A stretch of 64,000 nucleotides of DNA, taken from assembly GCF_030009775.1 (NCBI RefSeq), contig NZ_JASCTH010000016.1:1-64000 (forward strand). The letters run 5' to 3'. The notes beneath the pieces are model-generated. The model had not been told where the DNA came from and made no database searches. It worked only from the letters and a program-made list of their open reading frames with translations. How positions within the stretch are numbered: the first letter of the stretch is position 1; every line of letters begins with the position of its first letter. This document shows, in pieces, positions 50,643 through 58,376 of this stretch. A program made the position numbers and the translations under genes. The stretch comes from Actinoplanes sandaracinus (GTDB taxonomy: Bacteria > Actinomycetota > Actinomycetes > Mycobacteriales > Micromonosporaceae).

Positions 50643-51394
50643 GGTTCGACCAGCACCATCCGGCCGTCCGCCACGTCGATGGCGGAGCTTCCGTACGTCC
50701 GGCGCAGTGGCCCCGCGGTAAGGGTCTCCGCCGGCGGGCCGACCGCCCACTGCCGGCCGTTGACGAGGCACACCAGGTCGGCGAGGTCCCGGGCCACCGC
50801 GAGGTCGTGGGTGCTGAGCACCAGCGCGGTGCCGGCGGCCGACAGCTCCCGCAGCACCCGGACGATAGCCTCCTGGCTGACCGCGTCGACTCCGTTGAAC
50901 GGCTCGTCGAGCAGCAGCAGCCGTGGCTGTGCGGCGATGGCGCGGGCCAGCAGGACCCGCTGCCGCTGGCCGCCGGAGAGGGTGCCGAAGCGGTGCCGGG
51001 CCCGGTCGGCGAGACCGACCCGGTCCAGGGCCCGTTCCACCGCCTGCCGATCAGCGGCCCGGACCGGGCGCCACCAGCCGAGTTGCCGGTAGCGGCCCAT
51101 CATCACCACCTGGCGGACGCTGACCGGGAAGTCGGCGTCGAGGGTGTCGGTCTGCGGCACGTACCCGGTCAGGCCACGGGCGCGGGCGGGAGGATTCCCC
51201 AGCACGACGGCCGTCCCGGCGAGGATCTGCGCGAGGCCGAGGATCGACTTGATGAGGGTGGACTTGCCGGCGCCGTTGGGGCCGACCAGGGCGAGCCGCT
51301 GCCCCGCGCTCAGTTCGAGATCGACACCGGTGACGACGGGCGTGCCCTGATAGCCGACGCTGACGTTCGTGTAGCGCAGGGCGGCGGCTTCCAT
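50639..51394 (-). CDS. znuC: Zinc ABC transporter ATPase
   Basis: A 251-residue ATPase of the ZnuC/MntB type: Walker A VGPNGAGKSTLIKSILGL (about 38-55), Q-loop GYVPQTDTLDADFPVSVRQV, the branch-specific VVMMGRYRQLGWWRPV, signature LSGGQRQRVLLARAIA and Walker B LLLLDEPFNGVD with STHDLAVARD. It begins one base after the znuA stop, so the two are co-translated. Confidence 0.93.
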   Translation of the reverse strand: MEAAALRYTNVSVGYQGTPVVTGVDLELSAGQRLALVGPNGAGKSTLIKSILGLAQILAGTAVVLGNPPARARGLTGYVPQTDTLDADFPVSVRQVVMMGRYRQLGWWRPVRAADRQAVERALDRVGLADRARHRFGTLSGGQRQRVLLARAIAAQPRLLLLDEPFNGVDAVSQEAIVRVLRELSAAGTALVLSTHDLAVARDLADLVCLVNGRQWAVGPPAETLTAGPLRRTYGSSAIDVADGRMVLVEP

Positions 51395-51395
51395 G

Positions 51396-52391
51396 TCAGC
51401 CGGCCAGCGCGTCGACGATGGTCTTGGTGTTGTGGCGTTCGGCGCCGAGGTAGGTGCCCTCCGGCGTGCCCGGCTCGCCCAGGCTGTCGCCGAACAGGGC
51501 GTCCTCGCCCGCGATCACCTTGACGCCGGCCTGCTGGCCGATGGCTTCGGCGGTCTTGGGTGGCAGCGAGCTCTCCGCGAAGATCGCCTTCGTCCCGGTT
51601 GCCTTGATCTTCGCCACCAGGTCGGTGAGTTGCTGGGCGGACAGCTCGGCGGAGGTGTCCAGGCTCGGGATGACCGAGCCAACGAACTCCAGCTCGTAGC
51701 GCCCGATGTAGTACCCGAAGGCGTCATGGTTGGTGACCAGCCGGCGGTTCGGCTGGGGAATCTTCGCCCAGGCCGTGGCGTTGTCGGCGTCGAGCTTGTC
51801 CAGTTCCGCGGAGTAGGCGGCGAGGTTCTTCGTGAAGGCGTCCGCCTTGGACGGATCGGCCGCGGCGAGGCCCTTCTGGATGTTCATCACCATGATCTTG
51901 GCGTTGCGCGGGTCGTGCCAGATGTGCGGGTCGTGTTCCTCCTCGCCCGCGTGCCCCTCCCGCGCCTCCTCGGCGTGGCCCTCCTCCTTCTCCTCCTCGT
52001 GGTGGCCGCCTTCGCGGAGGGTGACACCCTGGCTGGAGTCGACGACCGCGCCTTTGAAGCCGGCGGACTCGATGGTGCGGTCGAGCCATTCCTCCAGCCC
52101 CACACCGTTCTTCACGACGAGTTTGGCGGAGGCGATGGCCTGCAGGTCGGCCGGGGTGGGCTCGTAGTCGTGCGGGTCCACGTTGGCCTTGAGGATTCCG
52201 GTGACGGCGACCTCGGAGCCGCCGATGTTACGCACGAAGTCGGCGACCTCGGGCGTGGTCGCGACGACGGCGAGCTTGGCGCCGCCGGCCGCGGTGTCCT
52301 TGCTCTCGGCGGCGCTGGAGCCACATCCGGCCATGACGGTGACGGCCACGGCGATCGCCGCGGTCCGGAAAGCGCGCTGCCCGTGCTTCAT
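51396..52391 (-). CDS. znuA: Zinc-binding lipoprotein of the ZnuABC importer
   Basis: A 331-residue cluster A-I binding protein. Signal with lipobox VMAGCGSSAAE (Cys at about 23). Metal ligands: HDYEPTPADL (His1), the His/Glu-rich loop HHEEEKEEGHAEEAREGHAG followed by HDPHIWHDPRN (His2), NHDAFGYYIGRY (His3) and the late Asp in AGEDALFGDSLGEPG. The charged His loop is typical for zinc-specific members. ATG at 52391 has AGGAG upstream. Zur box 3 lies 31 bp before it. Confidence 0.94.
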   Translation of the reverse strand: MKHGQRAFRTAAIAVAVTVMAGCGSSAAESKDTAAGGAKLAVVATTPEVADFVRNIGGSEVAVTGILKANVDPHDYEPTPADLQAIASAKLVVKNGVGLEEWLDRTIESAGFKGAVVDSSQGVTLREGGHHEEEKEEGHAEEAREGHAGEEEHDPHIWHDPRNAKIMVMNIQKGLAAADPSKADAFTKNLAAYSAELDKLDADNATAWAKIPQPNRRLVTNHDAFGYYIGRYELEFVGSVIPSLDTSAELSAQQLTDLVAKIKATGTKAIFAESSLPPKTAEAIGQQAGVKVIAGEDALFGDSLGEPGTPEGTYLGAERHNTKTIVDALAG

Positions 52392-52421
52392 CGATTTCAC
52401 TCCTGTCACTGAGGAGCGAAA

Positions 52422-52436
52422 CGATAATCGTTATCA
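52422..52436 (-). promoter_or_regulatory. Zur box 3 (znu operon)
   Basis: On the minus strand TGATAACGATTATCG; on the plus strand arms GATAA (52423-52427) and TTATC (52431-52435) are perfectly symmetric around TCG. It lies between zur and znuA, positioned to repress znuACBB-arsR. Confidence 0.8.
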
Positions 52437-52475
52437 AGAACTATCGTCTAATGGCAAAGTGACGATGTATCGATG

Positions 52476-52892
52476 TCACGCCGGGCCGGCCTGTCCCGCC
52501 GCGCAGTCGCGGCAGGTGCCGAAGATCTCGATGGTGTGCCCGACGTCGGTGAATCCATTGTCGGCCGCCACCTCGTCGGCCCAGCGCTCCACCGCGGGCC
52601 CGGCCACCTCCACCGTCTTTCCACAGCCGCGGCACACCAGGTGATGGTGGTGGGTCGGGCTGCACAGGCGGAACAGCTGCTCGCCGCCGGGCAGCCGGGT
52701 GGTGTCCGCGTCACCGGCGTCGACGAGCATCTGCAGGGTGCGGTACACCGTGGTCAGGCCGACCTTGGCGCCCCGTTCCCGCAGCAGCAGATAGAGCTGC
52801 TGCGCGCTGCGGGCGCCCTCCACCTCCTGGAGCAGGGCCATGACCTCGCCGCGCTGGCGGGTGTTGCGGGTCGCGTTCGGCGTCGCCTTCAC
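52476..52892 (-). CDS. zur: Zinc uptake regulator, Fur family
   Basis: A 138-residue Fur-family protein. Winged helix at about 12-80 (SAQQLYLLLRERGAKVGLTT, VYRTLQMLVDAGDADTTRL); sensor/structural sites THHHHLVCRGCGKTVEVAG (the HHHHLxCxxC of Zur) and GTCRDCAAG (second CxxC). Its place next to znuA and Zur boxes makes it Zur rather than Fur. With zinc it would repress all five boxes described here. The GTG at 52892 overlaps by 4 bp the stop of a short Cys/His-rich open frame. Confidence 0.93.
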   Translation of the reverse strand: MKATPNATRNTRQRGEVMALLQEVEGARSAQQLYLLLRERGAKVGLTTVYRTLQMLVDAGDADTTRLPGGEQLFRLCSPTHHHHLVCRGCGKTVEVAGPAVERWADEVAADNGFTDVGHTIEIFGTCRDCAAGQAGPA

Positions 52893-53045
52893 AGTGCTGC
52901 TCCGTCACGGGTATAGCCGCGCGGGAACCGCGGCGGTTCCGCAATTATGCAATGGTGAGCATGTAAGCAGTGTGCGCAGTGCCACCGGCCGGGCCCGCAG
53001 CGGCCACGGCGGATGGCGGCGATGCGGTCACACAGCGCGGCATCG

Positions 53046-53816
53046 TCATGCGACGGCGGCGAGCGCGGCGTGGGCGCCCCAGCGCCAGACGACCCCGGCC
53101 TCGCCGAACCCGGCCGCACGTGCCGCGTGGCGGTGCCAGTCCACCGACGGGGTGAACTCGGCGGGCACCCGGCCGCCGAGGATCGCCTGCCGCTGCCGCA
53201 TCAGGGGCCGCAGCGGCTCGTGCGTCCGCAGGCCGTCCCACCATCGCGTCCACGCCATGCCCGCGACGGCCTCGTCGGCGGCGGGATGCAGCCGCGCCGT
53301 CACGCCGTCGAGCCCGGGCTCGGGCATCAGATCCGCCACCACCAGCAGGCCACCGGGGCGCAGCGCCGCGCGGGCCGCCCGGTAGAAGGCGAGGGCCTGC
53401 TCCGCGGGAAGGTAGTGGATGGTCATGACGGTGGTCAGCAGGTCGAAGGGGCCGCCGTCGGCGACCGCCTCGGACCAGGCCGCCCCGAGGTCGGCACGGT
53501 GCACGCCGACGCGGCCGGCGGTCCCCGCGGCGGCGAGCGCGAGCAGGACCGGATCCAGATCAACCAGACCGACCTCCGCGCCGGGCCAGCGCACGGCCAT
53601 CCGTTCGGCGAAGACACCGGGCCCGCCACCGAGGTCCAGGACGCGCCCGGGAGCGCCGCCACAGACGGCTTCGGCGACGGCCAGCAGCGCGGCCTCGCAA
53701 CCGTCGGCGCCGGGCAGGAAGCCGGCCATCACCTCGTCCCAGGCTCCGCGCCACCGGTTGACGGCCGCCCGGTCGAGAACGGGGACGACCCAGGACGCGT
53801 GCGACGTGGATGCCAT
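53046..53816 (-). CDS. Class I SAM-dependent methyltransferase in zinc island
   Basis: A 256-residue methyltransferase: motif I RVLDLGGGPGVFAERMA (about 57-73), the acidic end of strand 2 in VGLVDLDPV, GGPFDLLTTVMTIHYLPAEQ (motif II region) and ALRPGGLLVVADLM (motif III). An N-terminal helical segment of 50 residues precedes the core, as in methyltransferases acting on small molecules. Zur box 4 lies 68 bp upstream of the ATG at 53816 (TTG 53822 is a poorer start; GAGG spacing favours the ATG). It probably methylates an intermediate made by the PLP enzymes upstream (inference). Confidence 0.85.
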   Translation of the reverse strand: MASTSHASWVVPVLDRAAVNRWRGAWDEVMAGFLPGADGCEAALLAVAEAVCGGAPGRVLDLGGGPGVFAERMAVRWPGAEVGLVDLDPVLLALAAAGTAGRVGVHRADLGAAWSEAVADGGPFDLLTTVMTIHYLPAEQALAFYRAARAALRPGGLLVVADLMPEPGLDGVTARLHPAADEAVAGMAWTRWWDGLRTHEPLRPLMRQRQAILGGRVPAEFTPSVDWHRHAARAAGFGEAGVVWRWGAHAALAAVA

Positions 53817-53883
53817 CGACAACCTCGAAGGACGAAGGGGCGGTGGACGACCGGCGGAGGCCGATCAGCGCCGCCCACTGTAA

Positions 53884-53898
53884 CGGAAGTCGTTTTCA
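53884..53898 (-). promoter_or_regulatory. Candidate Zur box 4 (methyltransferase)
   Basis: Minus strand TGAAAACGACTTCCG: the left half TGAAAACG equals boxes 1, 2 and 5, the right half is degenerate. It sits in the 98-bp gap between the PLP operon end and the methyltransferase start. Confidence 0.55.
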
Positions 53899-53914
53899 AC
53901 TACGACGCGAAACG

Positions 53915-55141
53915 TCAACCTTCCGTGTCGAGCCGGGCCAGCGCCTCCAGGAGGCGATCGACCTCATCCACCGTGTTGTACGCGTGCACGCTCACCCGTA
54001 CCGATGAGGTGGTCTCGCCGCCCTCGGCCTGGCAGTGGCCGTCGGCCCGGACCATGAAGCCCTCCGCCGCCAGAATGAACCCGAGATCGTTGGAGCCGAT
54101 CCGGCGATGCCGGAAGGTGACGATCCCGTGCCGCTGCTGCACCGGCGAGTCGGCCGCCAGGCTGCGCTGACAGCCCAGCACCTCGTACGCCGGCAGCTTG
54201 CGCAGGCCGTCGGTGAGCCGGGCGCCCAGCGCCACCGTCCAGCGGGCGATCCACTCCACGCCCGCTTCCTCCAGCCAGTCCAGCGCCGCGGCGAGACTCA
54301 CGATGCCGCTGGTGTTCGGGGTGCCGGCCCAACCGCCCGGCGCGAAGCGCGACCCACGCCGGTTGCGGGACCAGATCGCGCCGGTGCCGGGCAGCGCCAT
54401 CGCCTTGTGCCCGGAGAAGACGACGAAGTCGACGTCGAGCTCGGCCACCGACAGCGGCAGGTGCCCGACGCCCTGCGCGGCGTCCAGGCAGATCACGGCG
54501 TCGGGACCGGCCGCCGCGCGGATCCTGCCGATGTTCATGTCACCGCCGTAGACGTGGTGCACGTGGGTGGTGGCGATGAACCGGGTCCGCTCGTTGACCA
54601 TCGCGGTGAGCGCCCGGTGGTCATAGTCACGCGCCGCGTCGTACGGCATCGGCCGCACCCCCACCGTGACGCCCTCCCGGGCCAGCTGGTCGGCCGCTTC
54701 CCGCCAGGGCAGCGTGTTGGCCGAGTGGTCGGCGACCGGCAGGATGATCTCGTCGCCGTCACGCAGGTGGCGCACCAGCCAGTCCCGGGCGACCAGCCGC
54801 AACCCTTCGGTGGTTCCGCTGACGAAGTGGACGCCGGAGCGGTCCGGTTCCGGGTCGCCGAGGAACCGGCGCACCCGCTGCTGAGCCTGCTCGATGAGCG
54901 CGGTGGTCCGGTTGGCCCACGGATAGGTCCCTCGTCCCGCGTTGGCGTTCTCGGTGGTCAGGTAGTCAGTCACGGCGTCGAGGACGGCGCGCGGCTTCTG
55001 TGCGGTGGCCGCGCTGTCGAGATAGGCCAGGTCCGGATCGCCGGCGATGATGGGGAACTGCTCGCGCAGCCGGCTCTGCCACGGTCGCAGCTCGTCCGGG
55101 AAGGTGACGCCGTGGTTGTAGTGCGCGGGCACGAGCGCCAC
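53915..55141 (-). CDS. Class V aminotransferase-fold PLP enzyme, SufS/cysteine-desulfurase-like
   Basis: A 408-residue fold-type I PLP enzyme of the SufS/Csd shape: LAYLDSAATAQKPRAVLDAV, FVSGTTEGLRLVARDW, DAAQGVGHLPLSVAELDVDF and the PLP lysine in VVFSGHKAMALPGTGAIW. A cysteine aligns with the desulfurase nucleophile (VRADGHCQAEGG against RTGHHCAMP), but the surrounding residues differ from housekeeping SufS. It may mobilise sulfur or act as a lyase/epimerase. The GTG at 55141 is one base after the stop of the cysteine-synthase-rhodanese gene. No suf genes are near, so this is a pathway-specific copy. Confidence 0.85.
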   Translation of the reverse strand: MALVPAHYNHGVTFPDELRPWQSRLREQFPIIAGDPDLAYLDSAATAQKPRAVLDAVTDYLTTENANAGRGTYPWANRTTALIEQAQQRVRRFLGDPEPDRSGVHFVSGTTEGLRLVARDWLVRHLRDGDEIILPVADHSANTLPWREAADQLAREGVTVGVRPMPYDAARDYDHRALTAMVNERTRFIATTHVHHVYGGDMNIGRIRAAAGPDAVICLDAAQGVGHLPLSVAELDVDFVVFSGHKAMALPGTGAIWSRNRRGSRFAPGGWAGTPNTSGIVSLAAALDWLEEAGVEWIARWTVALGARLTDGLRKLPAYEVLGCQRSLAADSPVQQRHGIVTFRHRRIGSNDLGFILAAEGFMVRADGHCQAEGGETTSSVRVSVHAYNTVDEVDRLLEALARLDTEG

Positions 55142-55142
55142 G

Positions 55143-56462
55143 TCAGTCCCGCACCAGTTCGGCGCCGGCGTCGCGCCAGGCGATGACCCCACCGGCCAGG
55201 GACCGCACGTCCTGGTGCCCCATCCGGGTCAGCAACGCCGCGTACCGCGCCGACTTCTCGCCGACCGGGCAGACCAGCAGCACCGGCTGCCGCCGGCCGA
55301 ACGGCAGGCCGCCGTGCAGCATCTCGCCGAACAGGTCGTCGACGATGTTGATCGACCGGTCGATGTGCAGCGCCCGGTACGCGAACGGGCTGCGCAGGTC
55401 CACGACCAGCGGACTCTCCTTGTCGATCCACTCCTCGGCGTCGGCGACGCCGATCGTGCGGGCGGCGGCCAGATCGCCGTCGGTGAGCGTGCGCAGCGTC
55501 TGCGCCCGGGCCGGCTGCTGGAACAGTTCGGGGCGGCGTTCCCGCAGATAGCTCAGGTAGCTCTCGACCCGGTCGCAGACGATGAACACGGCCGTACGCC
55601 GCTCGGTCAAGGTCTCGTCGATGCCGCGCAGGTAGCGGACCGCGCCCTGGTAGGCGCCGCCGCCGGTCGGCCCGGCCAGCGTCCCGCAGCGGCGGACCAG
55701 AGTCAGTAGGCCGTCGATCGCCTCGTCCGAACTGACCGCCTCGATGGTGTCGTAGGTGCCGGGATCGAAGAGGCCGACCTCGTGCACCTCGTCGATGTTG
55801 CGGATGCCCGGGATGAAGTCGGACTTCTGCGCGACCAGGCCGACGACCGTGGTCGCCGGATCGTGCGCGCGCAGCGCCCGGGCCACGCCGGTGGACGAGC
55901 CGGCGGTGCCGACGCAGGCGATGAAGTAGTCCGGCGCGCGCCCGCCGAGGTCGGCGATGATCTCTCGTCCGGTGCCGTGCGTGTGAGCGTCGACGTTGAG
56001 CTCGTTGAAGTACTGGTCGGTGTGCAGGTAGCCGCCGCCGTCCGCGGACACGGTGTGGTACATCCGGGTCAGCGGGTCGTCGGTGTCGTCCGGGTCCAGG
56101 CACTCCGACCGGCCCGGCAGCTCGTCGATCTGCGCGCCGAGCAGCAGCAGCAGATCCTTGATCTCCGGCACCTTCATGCGGTTGGTCACGCTGCGGAACG
56201 GCAGGCCGTGCATGGCGGCGATCAGGGCGAGCGCCTTGGCGGTGTTGCCGCTGGACAGCTCGACCACGGTGTCGCCGCGCTCGGCGGCGCCGGCGATCCG
56301 GTCGCGGACCATGTTCCAGGCGGCCCGGTCCTTGACCGAGCCGAACGGGTTGAGCAGCTCCATCTTGGCGTACAGGTCGATGTTGCGCAGACCGTGCACC
56401 GCCGCGTCGATGCGCACCAGTGGCGTGTCGCCGATGACGTCGGTGACGCTGTCGTACCTCAC
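55143..56462 (-). CDS. Cysteine-synthase-like (SbnA-like) PLP enzyme fused to a rhodanese domain
   Basis: A 439-residue fusion. Residues 1-320 are a fold-type II PLP enzyme: VIGDTPLVRIDAAV, PLP lysine in NPFGSVKDRAAWNMV, substrate loop SSGNTAKALALIAAM (SSGNT), and the phosphate loop GPTGGGAYQG. Residues 345-439 are a rhodanese domain with the catalytic loop CPVGEKSARYAAL (Cys present, so probably active). Fold II relatives such as SbnA make diaminopropionate from phosphoserine; the rhodanese partner instead points to sulfur transfer. The GTG overlaps the upstream stop (GTGA) and has GGGAGGAG. Confidence 0.85.
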   Translation of the reverse strand: MRYDSVTDVIGDTPLVRIDAAVHGLRNIDLYAKMELLNPFGSVKDRAAWNMVRDRIAGAAERGDTVVELSSGNTAKALALIAAMHGLPFRSVTNRMKVPEIKDLLLLLGAQIDELPGRSECLDPDDTDDPLTRMYHTVSADGGGYLHTDQYFNELNVDAHTHGTGREIIADLGGRAPDYFIACVGTAGSSTGVARALRAHDPATTVVGLVAQKSDFIPGIRNIDEVHEVGLFDPGTYDTIEAVSSDEAIDGLLTLVRRCGTLAGPTGGGAYQGAVRYLRGIDETLTERRTAVFIVCDRVESYLSYLRERRPELFQQPARAQTLRTLTDGDLAAARTIGVADAEEWIDKESPLVVDLRSPFAYRALHIDRSINIVDDLFGEMLHGGLPFGRRQPVLLVCPVGEKSARYAALLTRMGHQDVRSLAGGVIAWRDAGAELVRD

Positions 56463-57907
56463 GCGGTCTCCTCCCGGCCGGTGACAGGCCAGTACTGCTC
56501 GTCGAGGCACCATTGCCAGCCGTCCCGGCCCCGGTAGGCCGCGACCGTGCGGGCGCTGGGCTGCATCAGCGCCTCGCCGGCGCTGAAGTCCATCAGGTAG
56601 CCGGCGGTGTTCACGAAGACCAGCAGGTCGCCCGGCTCAGGCTGCCGCGACAGGAACACCTTGCGGCGGGTGATCAGGTCGGCTTCCAGGCACAGGTTCC
56701 CGGTCAGATAGACCCCGGCCGGCTCCTCGGGTCCCGGCTCGCCGCGCGGGACGAGGAGCGGATCCATCAGGACGCCGTGCTGCTCCAGGGCGATGTCGCC
56801 ACCGTTGCCCGCGAGTCGCACCAGGGTTTCGCCGTGGCCGTCGTCGCGGACCTCCTCCACCCGCAGCAGCACGGCGCCGCACTGGTCGAGCAGGGCCCGG
56901 CCGGGCTCGACGTGCAGGTCGTACATGCTGTCCAGGAGCAGTGTGCCCAGCGTCCGCCGGTGCGTGGCCGATTCGGTGTCGAGCAGCCGGTCCAGATAGG
57001 CCGGTCCGGCGATCGTCCGGTACCCGGGGTAGACGCTGAGCATGCCGCGGAGCTTGCCGCCCTCGTTGCGCAGCCCGTATCCGTGGCCGTTCCAGGTCAG
57101 CGGTGGCCGCTTGCCGAGGACCGCGCCGGTCAGCTCGGTGGTCCACGCCTCCCATTGGCTCTCGTCGGCCAGGTAGCTGACGCCGAACCCGCCACCGGCA
57201 TCGATCGCCCGTGGGCTCAGCCCCTGCCGGCCGGCCTCGTCCATCGCGTGCAGGCAGCCCTCCAGCGCGGCGGCCTTCTCCGGCAGCCCCACCGTGTCGA
57301 GGTGGTAGGCGACGCCGTGGAAGTCGAGGAGATCACGCTGCTTCTCCAGCACCTCCCAGAGGGTGGCCAAGCCGGTGACCGGAATGCCGAACCGGCTGGC
57401 ACGGGTCAGCATGTTGGCGCCGGTGGGGGCGAATCCGGACAGCCGGGCCATCACCCGCACCCGCGGCAGGGCGTGCGCCCGCAGGATCCCGGCCAGCGCG
57501 TCGAGTTCCGTTGTGGAGTCGGCGTTGACAATCACTCCGGCGCGGGCGGCCAGCCAGAGGAACTCCCGGCTCTTCGGGCCGGTGGCCATGATGCGCTCGG
57601 GCGTGAAGCCGGCCGCCAGGGCGTTGCGCAACTCGCCCAGCGACGCCACGTCGATGCCGGCGTCGGCGGCCGCCAGGCCGCGGACGAGAGCCTGGGACCG
57701 GTTCGCCTTGTGCGCGAAGAAGATGTGCCCGCTGAGGTGGCGGGCGCGGTAGACCGCACGGAAGCGACGGACGTTCTCCGCGACGTGGCCGGGCAGCACC
57801 AGGTTGACCGGTGAGCCGAGCGCGTCCACGAGCCGGTGCAGCCAAACACGGTCGTCCAGCAGGGAGCGCAGATCGCCGTCGACGCGCGGTTGCAGGTAAG
57901 GCGCCAT
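56459..57907 (-). CDS. Y4yA-like fold-type III PLP enzyme (DapDC/ODC/SbnH-like decarboxylase)
   Basis: A 482-residue fold-type III PLP enzyme. PLP lysine is in HIFFAHKANRSQALVRG (about 63-79); barrel landmarks GIDVASLGELRNALAAGFTP, DAGGGFGVSYLADE (phosphate-binding glycines) and VEPGRALLDQCGAVLLR; the second active-site Cys is in TGNLCLEADLI (the CESGD-like position). Wording and length agree with the Y4yA-like subgroup, whose reaction is unknown; relatives decarboxylate diaminopimelate, ornithine or the staphyloferrin B intermediate. ATG at 57907 has GGGGAG. It is the first gene of a three-gene operon downstream of Zur box 5. Confidence 0.85.
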   Translation of the reverse strand: MAPYLQPRVDGDLRSLLDDRVWLHRLVDALGSPVNLVLPGHVAENVRRFRAVYRARHLSGHIFFAHKANRSQALVRGLAAADAGIDVASLGELRNALAAGFTPERIMATGPKSREFLWLAARAGVIVNADSTTELDALAGILRAHALPRVRVMARLSGFAPTGANMLTRASRFGIPVTGLATLWEVLEKQRDLLDFHGVAYHLDTVGLPEKAAALEGCLHAMDEAGRQGLSPRAIDAGGGFGVSYLADESQWEAWTTELTGAVLGKRPPLTWNGHGYGLRNEGGKLRGMLSVYPGYRTIAGPAYLDRLLDTESATHRRTLGTLLLDSMYDLHVEPGRALLDQCGAVLLRVEEVRDDGHGETLVRLAGNGGDIALEQHGVLMDPLLVPRGEPGPEEPAGVYLTGNLCLEADLITRRKVFLSRQPEPGDLLVFVNTAGYLMDFSAGEALMQPSARTVAAYRGRDGWQWCLDEQYWPVTGREETA

Positions 57908-58288
57908 CACACTCCCCGTGCCGCCGAGAATGCAGAACCTTTCCACGACCTACCGAACCGGTTCGACCGGCTCGGCCCAAACGTAGTGGATGGTTCGGCC
58001 CGATCCAAGAGGATCATGATCGCAACGTGACCGGACGAACACGTCATGCAACATTGCGCATGTGCTCAGCCCTGCCCGCCGGCCGGGAAACGAGCCCCCT
58101 TCCGGCATCGCCTTCATCGAAGCCCCATGCCGGCAGCGGTGATTGGCAGCCCGCGCGCCCAAAAGGGCGACCCGGACGGGTGGTGCGTCCCGGCGGACGC
58201 CGTTGTCCGCCGGGCTCTCCGGAAAGCGCGCCCGGCATCCCCCGCTGTCAGGTCAGGTGCGCCGGGCGCGGCTCACCCCAATCTAACA

Positions 58289-58303
58289 TGAAAACCATTG
58301 CCA
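58289..58303 (-). promoter_or_regulatory. Zur box 5 (PLP-enzyme operon)
   Basis: TGAAAACCATTGCCA on the plus strand, differing from box 1 at a single position. It lies 382 bp upstream of the first PLP gene and between two minus-strand genes. The 57908-58288 leader holds a 12-bp palindrome CGAACCGGTTCG (57954-57965) and short open frames that I do not accept as genes. Confidence 0.75.
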
Positions 58304-58326
58304 ACACGCTTTCGCCGGCACTGATA

Positions 58327-58366
58327 CCGAAATGGCCCGCACCGATGCCGGTGCGGGCCACTTCGG
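58327..58366 (-). terminator. Terminator of the subtilisin-type protease gene
   Basis: 17-bp stem with one mismatch, CCGAAATGGCCCGCACC (58327-58343)/GGTGCGGGCCACTTCGG (58350-58366), loop GATGCC, starting 11 bp past the protease stop at 58377. It insulates Zur box 5 from the protease transcript. Confidence 0.8.
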
Positions 58367-58376
58367 TGTGAGGGCC

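Noticed and set aside
53046..53816. Nicotianamine-synthase-like (CntL) enzyme, which would make this a staphylopine-type cluster
   Set aside because: The sequence is an ordinary class I methyltransferase, and no opine dehydrogenase or histidine racemase gene is present in the window.
57950..58238. Short minus-strand frames between Zur box 5 and the PLP operon
   Set aside because: No ribosome binding sites or protein-like composition; more likely a long leader. The distance from box to gene is noted as a weakness of the Zur assignment.
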